The translations under genes were made by a program, and so were the position numbers. This document shows, piece after piece, positions 1 through 7,260 of a stretch of DNA of 64,000 bases; within the stretch, counting starts at the first letter, position 1; every line of letters starts with the position of its first letter. Below the pieces are notes generated by a model, which was not told the DNA's origin, ran no database searches, and worked only from the letters and a program-made list of their open reading frames with translations. Source of the stretch: Streptomyces toxytricini (GTDB lineage: Bacteria > Actinomycetota > Actinomycetes > Streptomycetales > Streptomycetaceae); NCBI RefSeq assembly GCF_014649915.1, contig NZ_BMTY01000003.1, positions 77,778-141,777 of the forward strand, given 5' to 3'.

Positions 1-17
1 TAGCGCCTGGCCCGCGC

Positions 18-290
18 TCACGCCGCACCCCCGACAGCCGGGACGACGTCCGCCGCGGCGATCAGGAGCACGGGCGAGTCCGGGTCGCCGTACTGCTCGG
101 CGTCCTCCACCCACGACCACCCCGCCACGCCCGCCAACGCGAAGCCCAGGGCCCCCAGGGCCCCGGAGCGCTCCGCGAGCGTGGGCACCACGGCCCCCGT
201 GAACATGTGCGTTGGCCACTCGGGCCGGCCGTGCTCGATGACGTACAGGCGCCACCGGCCAGACCGGCAGACCATCTGCGCCCGCGCCAT
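18..290 (-). CDS. small conserved protein of integrative elements (DUF6303-like)
   Basis: 90-residue protein with no membrane segment or catalytic motif that I recognise; it has a mixed alpha/beta look, with a Trp-rich centre (GWSWVEDAEQYG). The ATG at 288-290 overlaps the stop of the upstream minus-strand gene as ATGA, so the two genes are translationally coupled. An upstream in-frame extension exists but reads as low-complexity Arg/Gly, so I rejected it. Proteins of this size and composition commonly follow DUF6284-type proteins beside transfer genes of actinomycete integrative elements; that family assignment is from memory. Function unknown. Confidence 0.6.
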   Translation of the reverse strand: MARAQMVCRSGRWRLYVIEHGRPEWPTHMFTGAVVPTLAERSGALGALGFALAGVAGWSWVEDAEQYGDPDSPVLLIAAADVVPAVGGAA

Positions 291-553
291 CACGCCACCT
301 CCCCGGCGGACCTGGGCGCCTTGTTCGCCGCGGCCCGCCGGGCCGCCAGTACCCGCCGGCGGGCCCGGCGGATCCGGCGGCCTTCGAACTCCGACGCCGG
401 CCGGTCCAGCAGCGCAATCAGCGCGTCCAACAACTCGACCTCGGCCAGCACCACCGGCATCTCGGCCTCGATCGCGTCCAGCTCCGCGTCCGTCGGCTCC
501 AGATCCGGCGGCAGCGCGGTAACGGGCATCTGACGTGCAACGATGGACTTCAT
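290..553 (-). CDS. DUF6284-like small protein of integrative elements
   Basis: 87 residues, highly acidic in the middle (residues 18-50) and very Arg/Ala-rich at the C-terminus. The core resembles the DUF6284 family, recurrently found near GntR regulators and FtsK/TraB-type transfer genes in Streptomyces integrative elements. A purine-rich GAGAGGAG stretch lies about 10 bases before the ATG. It is the first gene of a minus-strand operon that continues leftwards out of the window, divergent from the GntR gene at 1139. Molecular role unknown. Confidence 0.65.
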   Translation of the reverse strand: MKSIVARQMPVTALPPDLEPTDAELDAIEAEMPVVLAEVELLDALIALLDRPASEFEGRRIRRARRRVLAARRAAANKAPRSAGEVA

Positions 554-591
554 TGGGTCTTGCTCCTCTCACACAGGAACGGGCCCGAACA

Positions 592-621
592 GAAGCCCCG
601 GTGTTCGCGCACCGGGGCTTC
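592..621. terminator. strong GC-rich hairpin upstream of the DUF6284-like gene
   Basis: Perfect 12-bp inverted repeat (592-603 with 610-621, six-base loop TTCGCG). It lies in the 5' region of the minus-strand operon, with no T-run on either side. It could be a leader hairpin, a terminator of read-through, or a protein-binding site. Confidence 0.4.
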
Positions 622-1033
622 GCCGTGAAGCAGGAAGACTCCAGCTCCCCCACCCCGCCCGTACGCCGCCGAAGCGACGGACGGGCGGAAGAGGCAACCG
701 GCCGCGGCTCTACGGCCGCGGCGTCCCGACTCCGCGAATCACCGGCGTTTCCGGTGCGCTTGCGCGGCGGATCGGGAAGACGCGAAGGGCGACGCTGACT
801 CGCCGGTCCAGCAGGTCAGCGGCCAAGGGTCTTGAACGGATCACTTCGAACCTCCAAAGACGATGTGCACATGAGTTGCACTGCAAGGGGGACCTGTGTC
901 CCCACCCTCCGGCCGTTGCTCGCGGTCACCGGGCGACCTCGCCAGTCGGGCCTAAGCCCTGTCCCCTGGCCTTCAGCGGGATTGCAGCGTCCCCGCCTTG
1001 ATCCGCGGTCCCAGGCATGCGAGACCGGTGCGA
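622..1033. other. non-coding stretch between divergent element genes
   Basis: About 400 bases with no ORF that has protein-like composition on either strand. It must carry the promoter of the minus-strand operon. I see short GC palindromes around 685-725 but no clear -10/-35 pair and no RNA gene. Confidence 0.4.
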
Positions 1034-1036
1034 GTT

Positions 1037-1122
1037 ACCTAGGTTACTCGGCTGAGATGAAGTTACCTAGGTCGCTTGGTCGGGTCAAGCGGTCCGCGGC
1101 GAGTGCTGAAAATGACCTAGGT
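1037..1122. promoter_or_regulatory. three ACCTAGGT palindromic operator-like sites
   Basis: The 8-bp palindrome ACCTAGGT occurs at 1037-1044, 1065-1072 and 1115-1122; the first two are extended to GTTACCTAGGT. Spacing is 28 and 50 bases start to start. The last copy ends four bases before the -10 hexamer of the GntR gene. GntR regulators bind dyad operators at their own promoters, so autoregulation is the likely role, with possible control of the divergent operon too. Binding is inferred. Confidence 0.65.
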
Positions 1123-1126
1123 TGGT

Positions 1127-1138
1127 TAGGCTCTAGTC
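1127..1138 (+). promoter_or_regulatory. -10 element of a leaderless GntR gene
   Basis: TAGGCT at 1127-1132 lies six bases before the ATG at 1139. The predicted transcription start therefore falls at or next to the A of the start codon. No Shine-Dalgarno sequence is present, which supports a leaderless mRNA. The -35 region is weak, as is common in Streptomyces. Confidence 0.5.
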
Positions 1139-1519
1139 ATGGACTGGAACCCGGAGAAGCCCCCGTCTGCCAAGGACATCGCCGCGAAGTTCCGCAACGA
1201 CATCGGCGCCGGCGTCTATCCGACCGGCTCCCCCCTGCCTGGAGCTAAGGGGCTTGCGAAGCAACTCGGGGTTGGCCTGATGACCGTCCAGAGCGCCTAC
1301 AAGCAGCTCGCCGAAGACGGCCTGGTCGTCGGCCGGCAGGGCAGCGGGACGTACGTGCTGGACCCGAAGAAGGGCGACCCGACCGCGCGGGAAACCGCGC
1401 TTGGACTGCGCGACCTCCAGGAACACGTTGCTCATCTCACCTCCCAGCTCTCCGAGCTCCAGGGCCGGGTCGAGCGGCTGGAAGCCGCTCGGTCGGGCCC
1501 GTCTGACGAGAACCAGTAG
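1139..1519 (+). CDS. GntR-family transcriptional regulator (short, KorSA-like)
   Basis: 126-residue DNA-binding protein. Residues 10-75 form a GntR winged helix: SAKDIAAKFRNDI..G, then SPLPGAKGLAKQLGVG, MTVQSAYKQLAEDGLV and the wing RQGSGTYV. Residues 87-117 look like a short coiled coil, and there is no large ligand-binding domain. This size and layout match the small GntR repressors (KorSA of pSAM2 type) that silence replication and transfer in actinomycete integrative elements. The gene is divergent from the DUF6284-like operon, with three ACCTAGGT sites between them. Its start is set by the closely placed -10 element (leaderless). Specific target genes are inferred. Confidence 0.85.
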   Translation: MDWNPEKPPSAKDIAAKFRNDIGAGVYPTGSPLPGAKGLAKQLGVGLMTVQSAYKQLAEDGLVVGRQGSGTYVLDPKKGDPTARETALGLRDLQEHVAHLTSQLSELQGRVERLEAARSGPSDENQ

Positions 1520-1551
1520 GCCGCATTTCGCGCCGTTCCACAGTGGACAGG

Positions 1552-1581
1552 GTTAACAGTCAGCCCCTGTTACCTGTTAAC
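1552..1581. promoter_or_regulatory. GTTAACAG inverted repeat, candidate operator for the XRE gene
   Basis: GTTAACAG at 1552-1559 is matched by its exact inverted copy CTGTTAAC at 1574-1581, with a third half-site-like CTGTTAC at 1567-1573. It is unusually AT-rich for this genome and lies 65 bases before the XRE regulator. A self-regulatory operator is a reasonable guess. Confidence 0.45.
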
Positions 1582-1645
1582 TCCCCACGTCAGCAGCCTG
1601 CTTGGACATGATGGGCGCCAGGGCGTCACCGGCACCGGGGGAGCG

Positions 1646-2827
1646 ATGAAGACGAAGCTTCAGGCGGCACGGGCCGCTGCGGGATGGACTCAGGCGGAGC
1701 TGATGGACGCCATGGAAGACGCCGCCCCGCGGCTCGGCATCCAGCTGCCTTCCCGGACCAGCCTGAAGACACAGCTCTCCATGTTCGAGAACGGGCGACG
1801 TGAGCCCGGGTCGGACTACCAGCAGCTCTTCTGCGAGGTCTACCAGGCCACCCGCATGGAGCTGGGCCTTGCTGTGGAGGTGGCGCCCTCCCAGTTGGAC
1901 ACCCTGCCGTCGCTTCCTGCACCGCGTTCCGCCTCGCCGGAAGCCAGTCCGGGGGTTCTGGCCTACCTGAAGGCCGTCTTCGTCCAGCACGTTCAGGCGG
2001 AGCCGCTGGTCGGCGCACGATTCCTTGTGCCTGCCGTTCAGAGTCAGCTGCCGCTGATCGAGGAGCTGTGCAAGGAAGCGCAGGGCCCGCTGCGTGACGA
2101 CGCGGTCCGAGTGGGCGCGCGCTACTCGGAACTCCTCGGGTGGTTGCACCAGGACACGGGCGACTCGCAAGCCGCCATGCTGTGGACGAATCGAGCGCTG
2201 GACTACGCCGCCGAGCTGGACGACCCGGGCCTCAGCGCCTACGTCTTCCAGCGGCGGAGCAACATCGCCGCGGAAGCCGGTCAGGCCGGATACGCCCTCG
2301 GCCTCGCCAACGCCGCACTGCGGCAAGCCGGCAAGTTACCCCCCGACGTCCGGGCCGTCGCGCTTCGGGCGCGCGCCTACTCGGACGCGCTGCTTGGGCA
2401 CGGCGACGAGAGCGCTCGCTCGCTCGATGAAGCGCGGCGCCTTGCCGACCGGGCGCAGGACCCCGCGGGACTCGCCCCGTACTGCTCGCTGTCGTACATC
2501 GACATGGAGGCGGCGAACTGCGCGCTCCAGCTCGGCCGGCCGGACCAAGCGGTGCGGACACTCGAAGCGAGCCTGACGCGGTGGCCGGCAGAGCAGCAGC
2601 GCGACCGGGGGCTGTGCCTGGCCCGCCTTTCCACCGCGTACGCACGCCTCGAAGACCTCGAAGGCGCCTTGAACGCCGCATCGCAAGCCGCAGCCATCGC
2701 GCAGGCCACCGGCTCGGCGCGCATCCTGGCGGAGCTACTCCGCCTTCAGCCGCTCCTCGAACCGTGGAAGAAGCTGGTGGAGATTGCTGAACTGAACCGG
2801 CTTCTGGGCACTATGAGGGCGAGCTGA
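1646..2827 (+). CDS. XRE-family regulator with TPR-like C-terminal domain
   Basis: 393 residues. Residues 3-60 are a helix-turn-helix of the XRE type (AARAAAGWTQAELM ... QLSMFENGRREP). From about residue 110 to the end the protein is an all-alpha Ala/Leu-rich array with repeated A..A..LG/D patterns typical of tetratricopeptide repeats, as in large Streptomyces HTH-TPR regulators that respond to peptide or protein ligands. GGGGGAG sits just before the ATG. The stop is 18 bases before the creatininase-family gene, so the two are probably co-transcribed. No signal peptide or membrane segment. The ligand and target are unknown. Confidence 0.8.
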   Translation: MKTKLQAARAAAGWTQAELMDAMEDAAPRLGIQLPSRTSLKTQLSMFENGRREPGSDYQQLFCEVYQATRMELGLAVEVAPSQLDTLPSLPAPRSASPEASPGVLAYLKAVFVQHVQAEPLVGARFLVPAVQSQLPLIEELCKEAQGPLRDDAVRVGARYSELLGWLHQDTGDSQAAMLWTNRALDYAAELDDPGLSAYVFQRRSNIAAEAGQAGYALGLANAALRQAGKLPPDVRAVALRARAYSDALLGHGDESARSLDEARRLADRAQDPAGLAPYCSLSYIDMEAANCALQLGRPDQAVRTLEASLTRWPAEQQRDRGLCLARLSTAYARLEDLEGALNAASQAAAIAQATGSARILAELLRLQPLLEPWKKLVEIAELNRLLGTMRAS

Positions 2828-2845
2828 CTCGACCGGAGGAGAGCT

Positions 2846-3571
2846 GTGACCTTGCTTCCCAACATCACGACCGTCGACGTCCAGGAACAGGCCCCCGGCG
2901 TGGCCGTACTCCCGGTCGGGTCATACGAGCAGCACGGGCCGTACCTGCCGCTCATCACGGACACGGCCATCGCCTGCATCATCGCCCGTGAAATCGCTGC
3001 CGCTTACCCGGTCCTGGTCCTGCCCCCCATCTCGATCGCGTGCAGCCACGAGCACGGGACATGGCCGGGCACAGTCAGCATCAGCGCCCGGACACTGCAC
3101 GCGGTCATCACGGACATCGCCGCCTCTTTGGAAGCTTCCGGCATCCACAAGCTAGTCCTGGTCAACGCCCATGGGGGCAATTACGTGCTCTCCAACATCG
3201 TCCAGGAAGCTAATCTGACCGAACCGCGGATGAGTCTCTTCCCCCAGAGCCGGGAGTGGAGCCGAGCCCGCGAACACGCGGGTTTGTCCAGTAGCGCCCA
3301 CGACGACATGCACGCCGGCGAGATCGAAACCTCGATCCTGCTTCATGCTGAGCCCTCTCTGGTGCGTCCTGGCTACGAGGCGGCAGATCACGAGGCGGCT
3401 GACCGCCCCTTCCTACTCACTCTGGGGATGCAGGAATACACCAAGAGCGGAGTGATTGGATTCCCTTCACACTCCACAGCCGAAAAGGGTCGGATGGTGC
3501 TTCAGAGCTTGAGCAACGACTTCCAAGCGCACCTGGCGACCCTGGCGGGAAAGGTGAATAATGAACGCTAG
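2846..3571 (+). CDS. creatininase-family metallohydrolase
   Basis: 241 residues, the usual family length (about 240-260). The metal-binding signature is mostly present: E28 and H30 in GSYEQHGPYLPL, D39 in TDT, H109 in NAHGGN, and H156/E159/E161 in HAGEIETS. The canonical GPHLPL histidine is Tyr (Y33), so one position of the motif is altered. The family cleaves cyclic amides or related C-N bonds (creatininase, ring-opening hydrolases, MftE). The substrate here is unknown. GTG start with GGAGGA five bases upstream; operonic with the XRE regulator, which may sense the product or substrate. The stop overlaps the convergent nuclease gene by four bases (CTAG). Confidence 0.8.
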   Translation: MTLLPNITTVDVQEQAPGVAVLPVGSYEQHGPYLPLITDTAIACIIAREIAAAYPVLVLPPISIACSHEHGTWPGTVSISARTLHAVITDIAASLEASGIHKLVLVNAHGGNYVLSNIVQEANLTEPRMSLFPQSREWSRAREHAGLSSSAHDDMHAGEIETSILLHAEPSLVRPGYEAADHEAADRPFLLTLGMQEYTKSGVIGFPSHSTAEKGRMVLQSLSNDFQAHLATLAGKVNNER

Positions 3572-4371
3572 GATCCGAGCATTCTGAGGAAATCGCGGAG
3601 AAACTTTTCGACCTGCGTCTCCGAGTTCACGTCGCGTACATCAAGGCGATCCACATATTTCACACCAGCGTGTAGGAGTTGTCGATCGCGGCTCTTGTCG
3701 CTTGAACTTTGCCCTTGATGGTAGGGGCCGTCGATCTCGATCACCCCGGCGTGACCTTTGTAGGTGATCAGAAAGTCTGGCTCGAATACGCGGTCGCGAA
3801 CTCTGATGCCTGCAAGAGGTGCGATGCCGATAGTCTCACTGTCTTCGAGTGTCGCCTGAATTGCTTTCAGTGTTCGATAGACCCGATGCTCCCAGAGGTT
3901 CGTGAAGTGCAGACGATCTTCTATGGGGTGCTGAGGGTCTGACCGCACTTTCCGTGCCTGGTTGCTCACGTGGGTTCCCCTGTCGGCCCGTACGTTTGCA
4001 CGCCAGTTGGGCTCTACCGCGGGGAGTATTGGGCGTATGCGGAGCACGCTGACGCCATAAGTCTCGCGCTCGACAGCCTCCTGGATGGTTTCGAGGATCA
4101 GTGCGTGCACATCCTCTGTGAATCGCTCCACGAGGCTGGGGTCGACGTCGAGCGCAACCTCATAGAACTCAACGCCCCAGTCCTTGTCCTGGTAGTTGCG
4201 CTCCGCTGATGCTGCCTCGGCCAGCAAGGTGGCGGCCTCGTGATGACCGCGCTGGCTCAGGAGGATCGCTGTGACGCCGAGCAGCCGGTCCAGCCGTATG
4301 CGCTCGACCTCGGCCTCTGACAGCCCCTGAGGGTCCTGAAGGATTTCGTCCAGGGTTCGAGAATCATCCAC
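3568..4371 (-). CDS. DUF559/Vsr-like nuclease-fold protein
   Basis: 267 residues from a GTG at 4369-4371; an earlier in-frame GTG at 4446 would add 25 basic residues, and neither has a clear ribosome site. The C-terminal third matches the Vsr/DUF559 branch of the PD-(D/E)xK nuclease fold: PDF (D199), a strand ending EIDG (E212, D214), H218 in PYH, then RD (D229) and a final Arg/Asp-rich strand. The N-terminal 130 residues are helical and unlike known domains. Base composition is visibly more A/T-rich than the housekeeping genes, consistent with acquired cargo. Nicking or restriction activity is inferred from the fold. Confidence 0.6.
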   Translation of the reverse strand: MDDSRTLDEILQDPQGLSEAEVERIRLDRLLGVTAILLSQRGHHEAATLLAEAASAERNYQDKDWGVEFYEVALDVDPSLVERFTEDVHALILETIQEAVERETYGVSVLRIRPILPAVEPNWRANVRADRGTHVSNQARKVRSDPQHPIEDRLHFTNLWEHRVYRTLKAIQATLEDSETIGIAPLAGIRVRDRVFEPDFLITYKGHAGVIEIDGPYHQGQSSSDKSRDRQLLHAGVKYVDRLDVRDVNSETQVEKFLRDFLRMLGS

Positions 4372-4500
4372 GTGGCGATTCTGGCACGCGTGGCGATCCC
4401 GCGGGCGTGGTTTCCGGAAACTCGATTCGCTTGCCGTGGACGCCACGCGGGCGGGTGATGGTCCGGGCGGTCACGCCTGCGGGGTCTAGCGAAGTGCGCT

Positions 4501-5274
4501 TCAGTCTGTCCCATGCTCGTGTGACCTTAGTGGCGATCCGGGCTTGTCCATGAACCGGGACTGCTCGATCCAATAGGAATTTCGGAGCCTCTGGTAGTCG
4601 AAATCGCTCCCTTGTGGTGTGCGTGAAACAGTGAGGAATTTGTGTTCCTCCAGTTCCTTCCGTGCCTCGGTCCAGGTGTTGTGGGAGAAGCCGTACTCGG
4701 AGCGTCGCTGCTTCGGTACATATCGCGGCTCTGAGTATCCGCCCTGAGACTCCAGCAAGGCAAAGAGCAGGGCGATGGAAGTAGGGGATAGCGCAATAAT
4801 CCAGCCGTTCCTCCAGAACTCGATCGGGATTCCCACGTACCGGCCCATTAGACTTGCCCGCTCGAAGGGCTTACCTTTTTCCTCAAGCGACACGAGCTGG
4901 ATTGAGGGAGGGGCGTACCCGCGGCGCGGTCCTAGCTCTATAAATCCATTCTCGGCGAGCCATTTGATATTGCTGGTGACTCGGCGTGGCCCGGAGTCGG
5001 AGGGCAAGGCCAGGCGGCGACACCAAGCGGTTGGCGTAGGCGGGTTTTTGATGTTGAACGGATCAGCGGTCGCCATCATCACCAGGCAGAGGTAGATCTT
5101 CAGCCGAACCTCGCCCCCTCTGCCGCCTCTGATCAGCCGGGCCAGTGGCGGAAGGGTGTCAGGCGCAAGTGACCTGACGAAGCTCGGGGCGAAGGAGACC
5201 CTGCCGTGTCGGGCTGCCCGGTTTGCGGCCGCGTTCAGGGCCTCGACGGCGACAAGCTGAGTAGGCGTCAGCAA
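4501..5274 (-). CDS. winged-helix protein, possibly replication- or control-related
   Basis: 257 residues starting at a TTG (5272-5274) with GAAGG ten bases upstream. Two segments look like winged helices: residues about 52-115 (PTAWCRRLALPSDSGPRRV, TSNIKWLAENGFIELGPRRG) and about 160-230 (SPTSIALLFALLESQGG, HNTWTEARKELEEHKFLTV). Tandem winged helices occur in plasmid replication initiators and in phage or element regulators, but I cannot assign a family. It lies 129 bases upstream of the nuclease gene on the same strand, and its composition is similarly less GC-biased. Function not established. Confidence 0.55.
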   Translation of the reverse strand: MLTPTQLVAVEALNAAANRAARHGRVSFAPSFVRSLAPDTLPPLARLIRGGRGGEVRLKIYLCLVMMATADPFNIKNPPTPTAWCRRLALPSDSGPRRVTSNIKWLAENGFIELGPRRGYAPPSIQLVSLEEKGKPFERASLMGRYVGIPIEFWRNGWIIALSPTSIALLFALLESQGGYSEPRYVPKQRRSEYGFSHNTWTEARKELEEHKFLTVSRTPQGSDFDYQRLRNSYWIEQSRFMDKPGSPLRSHEHGTD

Positions 5275-5570
5275 GGTTTTTTACCTTCTTGCAGGCGAGA
5301 CGGGGGTCCAGCAGTGCACAGGGGTCCCTGCAGTTGGCAGGCGGTTCCTTCCCTGCCTTCGCTGACGATGGGGGACTACAGCGCAGCATCGCATTGTCTA
5401 CTGCAGGGGCACTTCCGTTGTCCATCGCTATGGCTGAACTTCTCCAGCAGGACTGTTATTTCGGGCTTTTGACCTGCGGTTTTAGGTCTGGGACCTTCTA
5501 CTCCTCCGGCCTGACGAGGCCGGTCTCGATGTCGGACTCGGCGCCAAGGGGCGCTGGGAAGGAGGACCGG

Positions 5571-5795
5571 ATGAGCGTGAACACCATGGCGGGGCGAGGT
5601 GTGCTGCTGGCGATCGTTGTGCTGGGCAGTGCCTGTGCGGCAATCGCCGCCGGCTTCGTTCTCTCCGTCGTGGGCGCCGAGGTCAAGGTTGTCCTGGGCG
5701 GTGCTGGAGGCGCATTCCTTGGATTGGCGACCCTCGGCTTGGCAGCTTGCCGCTTCGTCGCCGAAATCCCGCGGGAGGGCCAGGCCGCAGACTGA
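5571..5795 (+). CDS. small two-span membrane protein
   Basis: 74 residues from an ATG preceded by GGAAGGAGGA, a very good ribosome site. Two hydrophobic helices (about residues 10-34 and 38-60) are joined by a short VGAEVK loop, with a charged C-terminal tail. No family recognised. It is the last gene before the element's right end. Small membrane proteins are common in integrative elements as spread or entry-exclusion functions, but nothing here proves that role. Confidence 0.6.
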   Translation: MSVNTMAGRGVLLAIVVLGSACAAIAAGFVLSVVGAEVKVVLGGAGGAFLGLATLGLAACRFVAEIPREGQAAD

Positions 5796-5889
5796 CCGTG
5801 GACGGCACGTGGACGAGCTGGTCCTCGATTGGCTCGCGAAGTGCAATCGCTGCACGTCAGTCCGGCTGCCCAAGGTGCAGGGTGAGAAG

Positions 5890-5940
5890 TCTGTAAATCC
5901 GTCGGCTTAGCCTACCCAGGTTCGAATCCTGGCGCCGCCA
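5890..5940 (+). tRNA. 3' fragment of tRNA-Tyr(GTA): attR-like site
   Basis: The sequence carries the anticodon loop CTGTAAA (GTA at 5893-5895), a long class II variable arm (GGC-TTA-GCC), a perfect T arm CCAGG-TTCGAAT-CCTGG, the acceptor strand CGCCGCC (5933-5939) and the discriminator A. The expected 5' half (GGCGGCG acceptor strand, D arm) is absent upstream. A 3' tRNA fragment starting near the anticodon loop is the classical footprint of a tyrosine-recombinase element integrated into a tRNA gene. The intact gene should be rebuilt at the other end, left of this window. Confidence 0.75.
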
Positions 5941-5950
5941 CACTGGAGGA

Positions 5951-5987
5951 ACGGCCCCTGATCTGCGGAAACGCGATCAGGGGCCGT
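5951..5987 (+). terminator. terminator of the original tRNA-Tyr gene
   Basis: Perfect 13-bp stem (5951-5963 with 5975-5987) with an 11-base loop, followed by TCTGCGTT. It sits ten bases after the tRNA 3' end, as expected for the chromosomal tRNA gene before integration. Confidence 0.7.
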
Positions 5988-6022
5988 TCTGCGTTGCCCG
6001 GGTGGCGGGTTAGGGTCGGGGC

Positions 6023-6178
6023 ATGGGTGGGAGGACGTACAGGGCGGGGCTGTGCCGGCGGTGCGGGAAGCCGCTGGTCGACGGCGGGCGGCGCAGGCCG
6101 AAGCGGTTCTGCAGCCGGTGGCACCGGATCAGGCACTGGATCTCGAACATCGTCGAGGCCGTCATGGACTCGGCCTAG
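6023..6178 (+). CDS. 51-residue zinc-ribbon-like protein
   Basis: Short ORF MGGRTYRAGLCRRCGKPLV..., with Cys pairs CRRC (residues 11-14) and FCSRWH (C34, H38), plus many Arg residues. This is the pattern of small treble-clef or zinc-ribbon proteins. GGTCGGGGC precedes the ATG. The stop overlaps the convergent gene's stop by four bases (CTAG). No genetic context supports a role; it could be a real small nucleic-acid-binding protein or a chance ORF. Confidence 0.45.
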   Translation: MGGRTYRAGLCRRCGKPLVDGGRRRPKRFCSRWHRIRHWISNIVEAVMDSA

Positions 6179-6786
6179 TCCTCCTGCGGCAGGGCTGCCT
6201 GCCAGGTCCAGGTCGTGCGGCGCGGGCGGTCCGGGAGGGCCGTGCGGCCCGCCGACCACAGCAGGGCGTCCGGGCGCGGGGCGTCGGCGGGGGCGTCCGG
6301 GAAGAGGCGGGCCAGGACCAGGGCCGACAGGTCGGCCGGCGGGCGCCAGTCCAGGCCGAGGCCCTGCGCGATGTCGTACGTGTGCAGCAGGACCTCCGCC
6401 ACGCCCATCGCCGCGAAGCCGGCCGGGTCGCAGGGCCCCCAGTGCCAGGCGCGGGCGTCCGGGGCCGCCGCGTCGACGGCCGTGCTCAGCAGCCGGGCCG
6501 ACGCCGTCACCGCGCGCAGCGCCTCCGCAGGCGGGGCCGAGGGCCGTACGTGCAGGTCCAGGGGGAGGTAGCCGTCGGCCGGCAGGGCGGCGACCTGGGC
6601 CGCGTAGGCGAACAGGTCGTGCGCGACGTGCGCCGCGGTCGTCCGGCACGTCCAGTCGAGTGAACCCGCCCGGACTGTCCAGTCCCGGCCGCCGTGCGGC
6701 GACAGGGCCGACACCATGCCGGCCGCCGCCCGTTCGACGTCCGAGCCCCGCAACCGCCGCATCGTCCCCGCCCCCTGTTCGTTCAT
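6175..6786 (-). CDS. maleylpyruvate isomerase/DinB-like (mycothiol-dependent) family protein
   Basis: 203 residues. The N-terminal helical bundle typical of the DinB/mycothiol-S-transferase superfamily is visible, with DWTVRAGSLDWTCRTTAAHVAHDLFAYA and, further on, GVAEVLLHTYDIAQGL; the H of AHVAHD and the H..D of LLHTYD are likely metal ligands. In actinomycetes these proteins act as mycothiol-dependent isomerases or transferases, or detoxification enzymes; the substrate is unknown. Starts seven bases from the divergent DUF3574 gene, so the promoters must overlap coding sequence. Confidence 0.7.
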   Translation of the reverse strand: MNEQGAGTMRRLRGSDVERAAAGMVSALSPHGGRDWTVRAGSLDWTCRTTAAHVAHDLFAYAAQVAALPADGYLPLDLHVRPSAPPAEALRAVTASARLLSTAVDAAAPDARAWHWGPCDPAGFAAMGVAEVLLHTYDIAQGLGLDWRPPADLSALVLARLFPDAPADAPRPDALLWSAGRTALPDRPRRTTWTWQAALPQED

Positions 6787-6791
6787 CCTGC

Positions 6792-7232
6792 GTGAAGTGG
6801 ATCTCAGACACCCGCGGGAAGGTCGGAGGCGGCGTGCTCGCCGCCCTCATCGGCGCAGGCATCCCCGCCATCGTAGGAGCGGCCCTGGACGGGCCGGCGC
6901 CCGAGCCGTACCGGGAGACGCGCCTGTACTTCGGCACGGACCGCCCCGGCGGCCTGCCGCCCGTCACCGAGCAGGAGTTCACCCGGTTCCTCGACCGGGA
7001 GATCACCCCCGCGTTCCCGGAGGGGCTGACGGTGCTCGACGGCGTCGGCCGCTGGCGCGCCGGCGACGGCGCCATGATCCGGGAGCAGTCCTACGAGGTC
7101 GTGCTGCTGTACCCGGAGACGGACGCAGGCGTCCGCAGCGCCCGCATCGAGCGGATCCGCTCCGTCTACGAGGAGCAGTTCGCGCAGGACTCCGTCGGGC
7201 GGTCCGACGACAAGGTCACCGCCGACTTCTGA
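6792..7232 (+). CDS. DUF3574-domain protein
   Basis: 146 residues from the GTG at 6792. A second GTG at 6834, with GGAGG four bases upstream, would give 132 residues, so the start is uncertain. A hydrophobic N-terminal helix (VLAALIGAGIPAIVGAAL) could be an uncleaved signal-anchor. The remainder, from YRETRLYFGTDRPGG through ITPAFPEGLTVLDGVGRW to EQSYEVVLLYP, is the DUF3574 domain found in secreted or membrane-bound bacterial proteins. Function unknown. Confidence 0.75.
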   Translation: MKWISDTRGKVGGGVLAALIGAGIPAIVGAALDGPAPEPYRETRLYFGTDRPGGLPPVTEQEFTRFLDREITPAFPEGLTVLDGVGRWRAGDGAMIREQSYEVVLLYPETDAGVRSARIERIRSVYEEQFAQDSVGRSDDKVTADF

Positions 7233-7260
7233 GCCGTTCTCAGGTGCTTCGGGCGGGGCT

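Noticed and set aside
5796..5890. A 5' half of tRNA-Tyr next to the 3' fragment
   Set aside because: No GGCGGCG acceptor strand or D arm precedes the anticodon loop, so only a fragment is present.
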